Below are positions 1-9,010 of a stretch of 64,000 nucleotides of DNA, piece by piece (position 1 is the stretch's first letter; every line of letters begins with the position of its first letter). This stretch comes from Oscillospiraceae bacterium (GTDB lineage Bacteria > Bacillota > Clostridia > Oscillospirales > Oscillospiraceae). The notes under the pieces were generated by a model. The model did no database searches. It was given only the letters and a program-made list of their open reading frames with translations, and was not told the DNA's origin. The stretch covers positions 25,670 to 89,669 of the forward strand of contig WQSX01000004.1 in assembly GCA_009787625.1 (NCBI GenBank), given 5' to 3'. A program made the translations under genes and the position numbers.

Positions 1-495
1 GAGCATAGGTAGCTTCGTGTTTTCTTTCACGGCTGTCATTGCCTCTTTTAGCTCGTGAATGTCACTCATTGTTTCGATGGCGGCAAAATCCGCTCCCGCC
101 CTCTCCCCTGCTACAGCCATTTCTTTGAAAATATCGTATGCATCTTCAGGTTCCAGATCGCCGTAAGGCTCCAATAAATGCCCCGTAGAACCTATGTCAA
201 GCGCTACTTTCGCTCTACCCGCACTCGCCCTTTTTGCGATTTCAACTGCGGCCGTAATTATCTCTTCGGGTGTATAGCCCGTCTCTTTTAGGTTTAATCT
301 GTTTGAGCCGAATGTGTTTGTGCAGATGATGTCACTGCCGGCATCTACATACATTTTATGTATGTTTTCTACGGCTTCAGGGGTTGTTATGTTCATCAGA
401 TCGGGTTTCTCGCCCGGCTCTAAGCCTGCCTTTTGGAGCATTGTGCCCATTGCACCATCGTAGAGCAGGTATTTTTTTTGTGAATCAAACAGCAT
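1..495 (-). CDS. Homocysteine S-methyltransferase domain protein (methionine synthase N-terminal-like), partial, continues beyond the left edge
   Basis: Reverse-strand translation from ATG at 495: MLFDSQKKYLLYDGAMGTMLQKAGLEPGEKPDLMNITTPEAVENIHKMYVDAGSDIICTNTFGSNRLNL, typical of the MetH Hcy-binding domain. Confidence 0.88.
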   Translation of the reverse strand, partial: MLFDSQKKYLLYDGAMGTMLQKAGLEPGEKPDLMNITTPEAVENIHKMYVDAGSDIICTNTFGSNRLNLKETGYTPEEIITAAVEIAKRASAGRAKVALDIGSTGHLLEPYGDLEPEDAYDIFKEMAVAGERAGADFAAIETMSDIHELKEAMTAVKENTKLPML

Positions 496-564
496 TGTAA
501 AAACCTCGCATTTATGATATTCTAATGGGTAACTAAAGCTATTCTATCATAGGAAGGTACTAAA

Positions 565-2232
565 ATGGAAGAACTTTCAAAGAATTTTATTGAAGCATTT
601 GTTGAAGAAGATATAGCTCCCGGTGGGCAGTTTGAGGGAAAAACTGTTCGCACACGTCTGCCGCCTGAACCAAACGGATATCCCCATATCGGACATGCGA
701 TGGCATTTTCCATCAGCATGAACATCGCCGAGCAGTTCGGTGGGCTTTGTAATCTCCGTTTTGACGATACCAACCCGGATACCGAAGAGGACGAGTTTGT
801 CGAAGCTATTTGTGAAGATGTAAAGTGGCTGGGGCTTGATTGGGGCGACAGGTTGTTCTTCGGAAGTGATTATTTTGAGAGAACATATGAGCTCGCCGTT
901 GGGCTTATAAAAAAAGGGCTTGCATATATATGCGAAATGTCTCCCGAAGAATTCAAGCAAAACCGTGGTGGCATCGGAGTTCCCGCAACTTCTCCACACA
1001 GAGACAGGCCTATCGAAGAAAGTCTCGATTTATTTGAGCGTATGAAAAACAAGGAATTCCCGGAAGGTGCCATGACACTTAGGGCAAAAATAGACCTTGA
1101 AAGCGGTAATTTCAACATGCGCGACCCTGTTATTTACCGCATAAAACATGCGCACCACCACCGTCAAGGTGATAAATGGTGCATCTATCCAATGTATGAT
1201 TTTGCGCATCCCATACAAGACGCGCTTGAGGATATCACTCACTCGTTTTGCTCGCTTGAGTATAAAGAGCATAGACCGCTCTATAATTGGGTTTTGGAGA
1301 ACACCGACGTTCCAAGTAATCCTCGGCAAATAGAGTTTGGCAGGCGAAGCCTTGACCATACAGTTATGTCAAAGCGAAAGCTACGGAAACTGGTCGAGGA
1401 CGGACATGTGAGCGGTTGGGACGACCCAAGGCTCCCCACCATAAGAGGCCTTCGCCGCCGCGGTTACACACCACAGTCTATAAATGACTTTTGCAAAAGA
1501 ATCAGCGTCGGTCTAACGTCAAACACCATAGAATACTCTCTGCTGGAGCACTGCCTGCGCGAAGATTTAAACTCCCATGCACAGCGTGCGATGGTTGTAC
1601 TCAGACCTGTCCGTCTGATTATCACAAACTATCCTGAAGGCAAATCCGAAACGCTGAAGGTTGAAAACAACCCCAATGACGAAGCAGCGGGCGAGCGTGA
1701 TGTCGCTTTCTCACGTGAGGTTTGGGTCGAAAGCGATGACTTTATGATTGACCCACCTAAAAAATATAACAGGCTTTTTGTGGGCAATGAGGTAAGACTA
1801 AAAGGTGCATATATTGTAAAATGCACAGGTTACGAAACGGACGCAAACGGCAATGTGACTGTCGTAACAGCGGAATACGACCCCGAAACGAGAGGCGGCA
1901 CAACACCCGACGGGCGCAAGGTGCGCGGTACAATTCACTGGGCTGATGCTCAAACTGCTGTAGACTGCGAAGTAAGGCTCTATGACAGACTCTTTACCGA
2001 CCCTGAGCCCGACGCATCAGGTAAGGATTTCCTTGAGCTCATTAACCCTGATTCACTCGAAATTTTAAGCAGATGTAAGGCGGAAAAATTGTTGGAAAAT
2101 GCAGAAGCACCACAGGATTTCCAGTTCCTGCGGCTCGGATATTTTTCCGTGGATAATAAAGACTCAAAGCCGGGCAACCTAGTGTTTAACAGAGCAACAT
2201 CACTCAAAGATGGGTTTAAGCCGGCGGGTTAG
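565..2232 (+). CDS. glnS: Glutaminyl-tRNA synthetase
   Basis: Class I aaRS; RTRLPPEPNGYPHIGHA, LRFDDTNPDTE and VMSKRKL motifs; full length. Confidence 0.96.
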   Translation: MEELSKNFIEAFVEEDIAPGGQFEGKTVRTRLPPEPNGYPHIGHAMAFSISMNIAEQFGGLCNLRFDDTNPDTEEDEFVEAICEDVKWLGLDWGDRLFFGSDYFERTYELAVGLIKKGLAYICEMSPEEFKQNRGGIGVPATSPHRDRPIEESLDLFERMKNKEFPEGAMTLRAKIDLESGNFNMRDPVIYRIKHAHHHRQGDKWCIYPMYDFAHPIQDALEDITHSFCSLEYKEHRPLYNWVLENTDVPSNPRQIEFGRRSLDHTVMSKRKLRKLVEDGHVSGWDDPRLPTIRGLRRRGYTPQSINDFCKRISVGLTSNTIEYSLLEHCLREDLNSHAQRAMVVLRPVRLIITNYPEGKSETLKVENNPNDEAAGERDVAFSREVWVESDDFMIDPPKKYNRLFVGNEVRLKGAYIVKCTGYETDANGNVTVVTAEYDPETRGGTTPDGRKVRGTIHWADAQTAVDCEVRLYDRLFTDPEPDASGKDFLELINPDSLEILSRCKAEKLLENAEAPQDFQFLRLGYFSVDNKDSKPGNLVFNRATSLKDGFKPAG

Positions 2233-2255
2233 TGAGTAATTCAAGCACCGAGGCA

Positions 2256-2349
2256 GCAGATTATGGGCAGTTTGTGGAGTCTTTTTTCGAGAACAGCGGT
2301 GTAGATCCCGATGGCTCGAAAAAAGCGGAACAAATTGTCCATAATCTGC
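2256..2349 (+). repeat. Family-A hairpin element, copy 1
   Basis: GCAGATTATGG...CCATAATCTGC outer arms; TTTTTTCGAG/CTCGAAAAAA inner arms; invariant apical AACAGCGGTGTAGATCCCGATGG. Confidence 0.9.
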
Positions 2350-2389
2350 GGGAGCAGTGCGAGGTTTGCGGGACGATTGCCATCGTCCC

Positions 2390-3178
2390 CTACTTTTTTA
2401 TTAGAAATGGCAATTTAAATCGGAAGAAGTTTGATATTCTGCCGAACACTCGTACTATCCATGGACGCTTTTTCATGTTTGGGTCTGTGCGTACAAGCAG
2501 TGTTTCCAGTGAGTTTACTATGCTGTCTAACAGCAAGAGCCTACGTGTTGTTTCGCGTTGGAACTTTTCGAGCTGGTTTGTTGTATCACGGCGGAATCCG
2601 TCCATGCGTTTTTCTGTGTCTGCATGGAGATGTATGAAGTCGCTGCTTGTTTTATTTAACTGCTCCAGCGTCTCGCGCTGAAATGTGTCGAGACGTTTTT
2701 CCGTGTCTGCGCCCAGCTTTACGAACTTTTTATTTACTTCATCAATGGAATCGTGCACGACCTTTTGTTGTTTTATGGCAAACTCAGCCTGCTCACCTGT
2801 CTTTTTTTCATGCAGAGTAAGCCGCTCATCGTGACCGGAGATCATTTTGTTAGTATTGTCGAGTGTGTATGTTGTGGTCTTGATTACATTTTTTAGGTCG
2901 TCAATATTTTTGATGATTATATCTTGCTCGTTGACGAGTTTGAGCATATCAGAACGGTAGTGCTGAAATGACTCCATCATTCTACTGTGGGCATCATCAA
3001 CTTCAATTTGCTTACGCCTGATGTATTGCTCTGTTGACTCTAATGCTTTGACAGCGTTGTCTTGACGCTTCAAAATGTCAACCAGCATGTTATCTTGATC
3101 TTGCATCTCCACGGCGAGTCGAGTAAAAAACCCAATCAGGGCTTGGTCTCGCTCTAATTTTTTAGGTTGCTCCGACAA
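2390..3178 (-). CDS. Hypothetical coiled-coil protein
   Basis: TTG start with upstream AGGTG; long heptad-like Lys/Glu-rich helices; C-terminal basic/hydrophobic tail. Confidence 0.7.
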   Translation of the reverse strand: MSEQPKKLERDQALIGFFTRLAVEMQDQDNMLVDILKRQDNAVKALESTEQYIRRKQIEVDDAHSRMMESFQHYRSDMLKLVNEQDIIIKNIDDLKNVIKTTTYTLDNTNKMISGHDERLTLHEKKTGEQAEFAIKQQKVVHDSIDEVNKKFVKLGADTEKRLDTFQRETLEQLNKTSSDFIHLHADTEKRMDGFRRDTTNQLEKFQRETTRRLLLLDSIVNSLETLLVRTDPNMKKRPWIVRVFGRISNFFRFKLPFLIKK

Positions 3179-3222
3179 AACTTCACCTCATTGCTAATTT
3201 TTATGACCATTCATTGCTGATT

Positions 3223-3468
3223 TTAGTTTAAGGTTGTTTTGAGTGCCTGTGCCAACTGGTCGGGGCATGATGTATTCTTGTGTCCGCAAGTGATTCCCTC
3301 CAGTTGCTCAATCACTTTTGAAACTTCTTGCCCTTGAACGAGTTTGGACAGCCCGAATAAATTTCCGGGACAACCGCCCGCAATTTCGACATTTTTAACG
3401 ATGCCGTTTTCTACCTCTATATCAAACTTGTTGCTACATACGCCTCTGGGAACATAACTAATTTTCAT
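3223..3468 (-). CDS. TSCPD domain-containing protein (TIGR03905-type)
   Basis: MKISYVPRGVCSNKFDIEVENGIVKNVEIAGGCPGNLFGLSKLVQG...CGHKNTSCPDQLAQAL. Confidence 0.85.
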   Translation of the reverse strand: MKISYVPRGVCSNKFDIEVENGIVKNVEIAGGCPGNLFGLSKLVQGQEVSKVIEQLEGITCGHKNTSCPDQLAQALKTTLN

Positions 3469-3625
3469 TGTAACCTCTCTAATATTTGCCAAATTTATTT
3501 ATATGCTTAAATACCTCACCTGAGTATACTCCAAAGTTTATTAAAATTCAATCCTTAGAGTATTAAAATTTTTCTTTACTTTTTGCATTTTTGCTGTTAA
3601 AATCAGATAAATTTAAAGATGAAAG

Positions 3626-3859
3626 GTGGTGAGAGGCTTGAGGCAATTTGGTTTACGTTACATATTAGATGTTTTCTTAGGAAGCGATGTAGTACGTAGA
3701 TTCACATTCAAAACAATGGGTGCATGGGATAGTTGCGCCCTTTTGGCGGTTTCTAACCACCAGCTCGCAATGGAATCAGCTTATGCATGGGAGCAGTCTG
3801 CCCATTTTGAAAGAGTTAATTGTTTTGAGTGCTTATCACCACATGATAAAGTAGCATAA
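3626..3859 (+). CDS. Possible small protein (or ncRNA) gene
   Basis: RBS-like AAAGGTGGTGAGAGG; possible TTG start just downstream; ORF ends before an intrinsic terminator at 3889-3919. Confidence 0.4.
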   Translation: MVRGLRQFGLRYILDVFLGSDVVRRFTFKTMGAWDSCALLAVSNHQLAMESAYAWEQSAHFERVNCFECLSPHDKVA

Positions 3860-3888
3860 TTTTGCTCCTTTTATATCTGGTGTCCTGT

Positions 3889-3919
3889 GCAGTCAAAACA
3901 GTCTGCACAGGATTTTTTT
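3889..3919 (+). terminator. Intrinsic terminator
   Basis: TCCTGTGCAG TCAAAACAGT CTGCACAGGA followed by TTTTTTT. Confidence 0.85.
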
Positions 3920-3949
3920 TGTTGTCCAAATTTATAGTGCTCGTTATCC

Positions 3950-4045
3950 GCAGATAATGGACAATTTGCTCCGCTTTTTTTCGAGCCATCGGGATCTACA
4001 CCGCTGTTCTCGCAAAAAAGACTCCGCAAACAGCCCATTATCTGC
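3950..4045 (-). repeat. Family-A hairpin element, copy 2
   Basis: Reverse-orientation core CGAGCCATCGGGATCTACACCGCTGTTCTCG; arms GCAGATAATGG/CCATTATCTGC. Confidence 0.9.
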
Positions 4046-4086
4046 TAGTGCGGTGAATAATACATAAAATACGATGAGTTTTTAAC

Positions 4087-4308
4087 ATGATAGATATATC
4101 AGTACATGAATTGAATAAGTACTACGGCGCGAACCATGTCCTCAAGGGGATTAGTTTTGAAATTTACAAAGGTGAAAAAGTCGGATTGCTGGGGAGAAAC
4201 GGTTCAGGCAAGACTACCTTATTTAAGGTGATTAGCGAAGATGAACCATATGAAAGCGGTGATATTACGGTGTTCAACGGTGGGTTTAACGAGTGGCTCG
4301 GTGGGTGA
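4087..4308 (+). pseudogene. Truncated ABC-F-type ATPase (N-terminal fragment with Walker A only)
   Basis: MIDISVHELNKYYGANHVLKGISFEIYKGEKVGLLGRNGSGKTTLFKVISEDEPYESGDITVFNGG, then stop; no signature motif or Walker B follows. Confidence 0.75.
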
Positions 4309-4367
4309 ATTATGGGGGGGGGTAGCTTTACTTATCCTCACCCCTGTGTACAAACCTGCTGCAATTC

Positions 4368-4703
4368 TCATGAATCTTGTTCCTCGCCAAATAGCAAAGA
4401 AATATAATCTCTTCTAGCATAAATCACACGGATAATATATATATCGTTTCCGTCAATACGGTAAAATACAATATATTTTCCACTTACAAGAAAGCGATAA
4501 TCAACGTCAACATCGGCTATTGATGACAGTTTCGCACCAAGTTCAGCATGCTCTCGGAGCAAACCAATTTTTCTGATAATCTTTGCAATTGTGCTTTTCG
4601 CCGCTTTCGGACTTGTCAGCTCGTCGGTGATATATTTTTCTATCATAGCAAGATCAGTTGACGATTCGTGGGAATAGTTAATATTATTCATTTTCAATTC
4701 CAA
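4368..4703 (-). CDS. Type II toxin, RelE/ParE superfamily
   Basis: YRFLVSGKYIVFYRIDGNDIYIIRVIYARRDY motif; overlaps the upstream Phd/YefM-like antitoxin gene. Confidence 0.88.
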   Translation of the reverse strand: MELKMNNINYSHESSTDLAMIEKYITDELTSPKAAKSTIAKIIRKIGLLREHAELGAKLSSIADVDVDYRFLVSGKYIVFYRIDGNDIYIIRVIYARRDYISLLFGEEQDS

Positions 4704-4938
4704 ACCGAGCTTTTATTTCGTCAGCAGATAGCCAACCTTTCTCGCGACCGCTCTTTTCACCTTTTTCCAGTTCTCCGAGTAGCCTTATGGTGGCTTGAAT
4801 TCTCTCATACTCACTCAAATCCAAAATCGCATAACGGCCTCTCCCGTTTTTTGTTAAAAACACAGGTTCACCAACTGCAATTTCTTTTAATACTTCGTTA
4901 TAGTTTCGTAAATCTGATACCGGCATTATATTCGGCAT
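4684..4938 (-). CDS. Type II antitoxin, Phd/YefM family
   Basis: MPNIMPVSDLRNYNEVLKEIAVGEPVFLTKNGRGRYAILDLSEYE. Confidence 0.9.
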   Translation of the reverse strand: MPNIMPVSDLRNYNEVLKEIAVGEPVFLTKNGRGRYAILDLSEYERIQATIRLLGELEKGEKSGREKGWLSADEIKARFGIENE

Positions 4939-5153
4939 AGTAAAATCCCCCTTTCGCTGTCATTAGTTTATCATTATTTTTCTTAAAATTCAACAGCAGT
5001 CTTCCTTGTTGCAAAAGGCAAGAAAATATAACATTGCTTTACCGGCACTATGCTAACAAAACAATGTCTCTGCTCCCCTCGCTTCTTTATGCTAAAATAC
5101 CATTGCCATTAGGCTGGAAGTTACTTGTCGGTGGGTGACCCTTGCTTTTTAAC

Positions 5154-5657
5154 TTACACAGTTATGTTAACGCCGCTGCCTGACTGTGAGTCTGTCGCTC
5201 TTATTGCGTTTATTCTTTCCATCAATTGACTCACCAACTCCATATCGCCCTCTCTTTGACTGCGGAATATGGAATCTCTCCACTCCTGAACATTATTATA
5301 TACCCGAACTTCGCGAGTTTCGGGGTTAAAGCTGAATTGACCTATACTCTGACCGGGCGCAACATTTGGGATAAGTCCTGCCTCGTGGCGGGCACGGCGC
5401 ATTGCAGTAATCTCAGGAGGCGTAATTCCCACCCTGCCACGAGGATTATGCCTTTCTTGCGGTGCATAGCGGCCAATAGCTTCTCTAATTTCACCCATCA
5501 ATAAATCTTCTTCTGAGAGAGAACCAAAGTTAGTACCGGGGGTCGGAAGTTGTCGCAGATCTTGCCCTGCAAGCCTTTCAACCTTTGATGCTATACTCAT
5601 AAGAGATTCTCTTGACATATTGTTGATTATGCTACTCATACTGTTTCTTACATTCAT
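5154..5657 (-). CDS. Hypothetical protein
   Basis: 167-aa ORF with GGAGGGCATCACG RBS before ATG; no family recognised. Confidence 0.6.
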   Translation of the reverse strand: MNVRNSMSSIINNMSRESLMSIASKVERLAGQDLRQLPTPGTNFGSLSEEDLLMGEIREAIGRYAPQERHNPRGRVGITPPEITAMRRARHEAGLIPNVAPGQSIGQFSFNPETREVRVYNNVQEWRDSIFRSQREGDMELVSQLMERINAIRATDSQSGSGVNITV

Positions 5658-5911
5658 CGTGATGCCCTCCTTGACTTCCCAATTATTATCTTAACATTGA
5701 TAGCGCTGCTATCAAATATTTCTGTGCATAACACACCCTATTTCGATTATCGGAAGAAATACATCAAAACTTTAGCGTTTTTTGTCCGCTTTTTTTATCA
5801 GATTTGAAATAATTTACATAAAACATTCTTTTCATTTACGAATTGAGCATAGTTTGATATACTTAGTAGGCTTAATAGTTTCTATTTTATCATAAAAAGG
5901 AATGGATTGTT

Positions 5912-6514
5912 ATGGCTAAACTTTATTTTCGATATGGAGCAATGAACTCAGGTAAAACTGCAAACTTACTTATGGTTGCGGATAATTACATCAATCAGGA
6001 AAAAAATGTTATTATCTTAAAGCCTGATAAGGATACGCGGTGGGGAATGGCGGGAGAGGTCAAATCTCGTGCTATTGTAACATCTCAGCCTGCGGCTTTA
6101 ATCAATGATTCGCTCAATTTGCAGAAATTCATCGCCGAACAGCTTGAAGTAATCAAAATTGCCGCAATCTTGGTCGAGGAAGCTCAGTTTTTAACAAAAG
6201 AACAGGTGCGGCAACTCGCAATGGTTGTTGATGAAAAAAATATCCCCGTTCTCTGCTATGGACTGCGGTGTTCATATCTCGACGGTGAACTTTTTGAAGG
6301 AAGTGCCGCTCTTATGTATTGGGCTGACACCATTGAAGAGATAAAAAATGTTTGCCAATATTGCACAAGCAAAGCTACTAAAAATCTGCTCCGCATAAAT
6401 GGCACTCCACAATATAGCGGCTCTTTTGTCGTTATGGGAGACGTGTCCGGCGACAATGAGGTGGTTTTTACACCTGTCTGCCGCAGGCATTATCTTAATC
6501 CGCCAAAAGCGTGA
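5912..6514 (+). CDS. tdk: Thymidine kinase
   Basis: YGAMNSGKTANLL Walker A, VEEAQFL, CQYC and CRRHY zinc motifs. Confidence 0.95.
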   Translation: MAKLYFRYGAMNSGKTANLLMVADNYINQEKNVIILKPDKDTRWGMAGEVKSRAIVTSQPAALINDSLNLQKFIAEQLEVIKIAAILVEEAQFLTKEQVRQLAMVVDEKNIPVLCYGLRCSYLDGELFEGSAALMYWADTIEEIKNVCQYCTSKATKNLLRINGTPQYSGSFVVMGDVSGDNEVVFTPVCRRHYLNPPKA

Positions 6515-6536
6515 GTTAAGAAAACGCACAAAGGTA

Positions 6537-6630
6537 GCAGGTGATGTGCAGTTTGCGGAGTCTTTTTTCGAGAACAGCGGTGTAGATCCCGATGGCTCGA
6601 AAAAAGCGGAGCAAATTGCATATCACCTGC
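6537..6630 (+). repeat. Family-A hairpin element, copy 3
   Basis: GCAGGTGAT...ATCACCTGC arms with invariant core. Confidence 0.9.
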
Positions 6631-6735
6631 GAGAACAAGGCATTTGTGAAAGTCCGTGTAACAAATCACCCGGCCCTACGGGGCCACCCTCTTTACTAAA
6701 GAGGGCAGGGGGTAGAACGAAATGGAGTAATAAAC

Positions 6736-8790
6736 ATGTGGGAAAAGTATAAGCATATCATACCTCATATTGCAGTTGGCAGTGGAGTTATTGAAACAGT
6801 GCCTGAGTGGATTTTGAGTAATGGCTACAAGTCTGTGATGACGGTCTGTGACCTGACGACCTATGATGTCGCAGGCAAAAGAGTTATCGAAATGTTAAAA
6901 AATGCCGGAATTGCAGTGCGCGAATGTATGTTAAACGAGTATGAGCCATTGCCGAATGAAAATACTATTGGCATTGTGACAACAGAGTTTTCCCGCGAAA
7001 TAGACCTTATTCTCGGCATTGGTTCGGGAACAATAAACGATATCTGCACATTTGTGGGTGAAAAAGTTTCGTGCCCTTCGGCGATTGTTGCAACTGCGCC
7101 CTCTATGGACGGTTACGCTGCCATCGGAAGCGCCATACTCTCACACGGTGTTAAAATAACACCTCTCTCACAGTGTGCTACGGCAATTTTTTGCGATGTT
7201 GATATTTTAGCCGCCGCACCTATGCACCTCATAGCCGCCGGACTGGGTGACATGCTTGGAAAAATCACTGCGCTTGCGGATTGGCGATTGTCTCACATTC
7301 TCATGGGTGAGCCACTGCCTGAGGATATAGTGAATATTGTCACCTCAGCTCTGGATAAGATTATAGCCGGGGCGCCGCATGTTTTTGAGCGTGACCCGAA
7401 TGTCATACAGAGTATCACAGAAGGATTGCTTTTGACGGGCATTGCCATAAGTTTGTACGGCGACAGCCGCCCCGCATCCGGCTGTGAGCATCATCTCTCT
7501 CATTTTTGGGAAATGCGCACACTTGCGCAAGGCAGAAAGCCTGCACTGCATGGAACAAAGGTCGGGATAGCAACAGTTGCAGTTCTTGCAATGTGGAAAG
7601 AGTTTCTTAAAACTGCCGATACCGTGCCTAACAAAATACCATATATAGATGAAAAGTATGAGGAAAACATCCGCCGTCTCTACGGGCGGTCTGCGGAAAC
7701 TATTTTGGGCACCGAAAACCCAAATCTCTCACTTTCGCATCTGCAAGAGAATTGGTGCGAAATTATTAAAATTGCCGAGTCACTCCCCGAACCTGAATTT
7801 GTCGCTGATATACTCAAAAATGCAGAGGCTCCCCTGCGATTATCGGAAATACTCCTTGACGAGCGCTCGCTAAAAGATAGCGTAATTTATTCACGCGACC
7901 GTAAGAAACTGTATACCTTGCTTCAACTTTTTGGCGACTTGGGTAAACTTGACTACTTTGCTGACTTTGCGGGGGAATATTTTACGCGAAACGCCCTAAC
8001 CGGCGTGAAGTGTCTTGTCCTCGATATGGACGGCACTATTTACCTGGGAGATAAAATATTTCCATACACGCTGTCTGTACTGGAAAAGCTGAGAGAACTC
8101 GGTATGGACTATATATTCTACACAAATAACTCATCACAAAATTCGGCGAATTATCTGGAAAAACTGGGGCGCATGGGGATTGACGTTTCGCCTGACAAAC
8201 TTTTGATGTCAACTCATGTTCTGCTTGACTACCTCAAAGCAAAGCAAGCCCATATGAGTAGCACTAATAAAGTGAGCAAAGCCTTTGTCTGCGGCACAAA
8301 AGCGCTTTTGGACGATTTTGCAAATGCGGGATATGTTCTCGTTGATGAAAATCCTGATTTTGTGGTTCTTGGTTTTGATAAGGATATGGACTATGAGCGA
8401 CTTACAAAGCTCTGCGATTTTGTCCGTGACGGTCTTCCCTATTATGGTGTTCACATGGATTATAACTGCCCTATTGAAGGCGGTTATATCCCGGACTGCG
8501 GCTCGCTCGCCGCCGCTGCTCAGGCTTCTACGGGTGTCACTCCTGAGTTTTTCGGCAAGCCCTCCCTATACACTTTGGAGTATATTATAAAGAAAACCGG
8601 ATACTCTGTAAGCGAGCTATGTTTTGTCGGTGATAGGCTCTACACTGATATTGCCGTGACGACAGGAACTAAGGCACGCTCGGTGCTCGTACTCTCGGGC
8701 GAAACCAAGCGTGGAGACTTAGAAAATTCTGCATTTGTTCCCGATGTTATTGCTGAAGATTTAACTAAGTTTGTCGTATGCCTGACTTAA
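6736..8790 (+). CDS. Fusion: sn-glycerol-1-phosphate dehydrogenase (AraM/EgsA-like) + HAD-IIA hydrolase
   Basis: N-half GSGTINDICTF...APSMDGYAA...GLGDMLGKITALADW; C-half VLDMDGTIYLGDKIFPYT...YTNNSS...FVGDRLYTDI. Confidence 0.88.
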   Translation: MWEKYKHIIPHIAVGSGVIETVPEWILSNGYKSVMTVCDLTTYDVAGKRVIEMLKNAGIAVRECMLNEYEPLPNENTIGIVTTEFSREIDLILGIGSGTINDICTFVGEKVSCPSAIVATAPSMDGYAAIGSAILSHGVKITPLSQCATAIFCDVDILAAAPMHLIAAGLGDMLGKITALADWRLSHILMGEPLPEDIVNIVTSALDKIIAGAPHVFERDPNVIQSITEGLLLTGIAISLYGDSRPASGCEHHLSHFWEMRTLAQGRKPALHGTKVGIATVAVLAMWKEFLKTADTVPNKIPYIDEKYEENIRRLYGRSAETILGTENPNLSLSHLQENWCEIIKIAESLPEPEFVADILKNAEAPLRLSEILLDERSLKDSVIYSRDRKKLYTLLQLFGDLGKLDYFADFAGEYFTRNALTGVKCLVLDMDGTIYLGDKIFPYTLSVLEKLRELGMDYIFYTNNSSQNSANYLEKLGRMGIDVSPDKLLMSTHVLLDYLKAKQAHMSSTNKVSKAFVCGTKALLDDFANAGYVLVDENPDFVVLGFDKDMDYERLTKLCDFVRDGLPYYGVHMDYNCPIEGGYIPDCGSLAAAAQASTGVTPEFFGKPSLYTLEYIIKKTGYSVSELCFVGDRLYTDIAVTTGTKARSVLVLSGETKRGDLENSAFVPDVIAEDLTKFVVCLT

Positions 8791-8880
8791 TAAAAACAAC
8801 TCTTTCTAAACTATTCTTGAATAAATAACATATTAATTATTACTAATTTGTAAAATGTGACAAAATCGTGACATTTTCTC

Positions 8881-8909
8881 TTGACTTTAGTGTAACTATA
8901 ATGTATTAT
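8881..8909 (+). promoter_or_regulatory. Candidate sigma-A promoter for the MCP gene
   Basis: TTGACT (8881-8886), 17-bp spacer, TATTAT (8904-8909). Confidence 0.5.
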
Positions 8910-9010
8910 TGCTGAAGGTATAGTATTATTCAAATGTTTGTATTTTGATAATTAATAGCCTAAGTTAAGCAAAGACATAAATCATAAAATGAATATGGAG
9001 TGAAAAAAGC

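Noticed and set aside
2256-2349. Family-A hairpins as ordinary Rho-independent terminators
   Set aside because: No U-tract directly after the hairpin; T- and A-runs lie inside the stem; copies occur in both orientations and one lies in a divergent promoter gap. A secondary attenuation role is still possible.
2232-2681. ORF 2232-2681 (+) and other ORFs containing SFFENSGVDPDGSKK (6399-6752, 5' parts of 19009-20133 and 44552-45712)
   Set aside because: The shared peptide is translation of the family-A hairpin; adjacent real genes have better start codons outside it. It is not a protein domain.
4368-4938. RelE/ParE-Phd module as a novel defence system
   Set aside because: Looks like a standard two-gene type II toxin-antitoxin pair; no additional defence genes adjacent.
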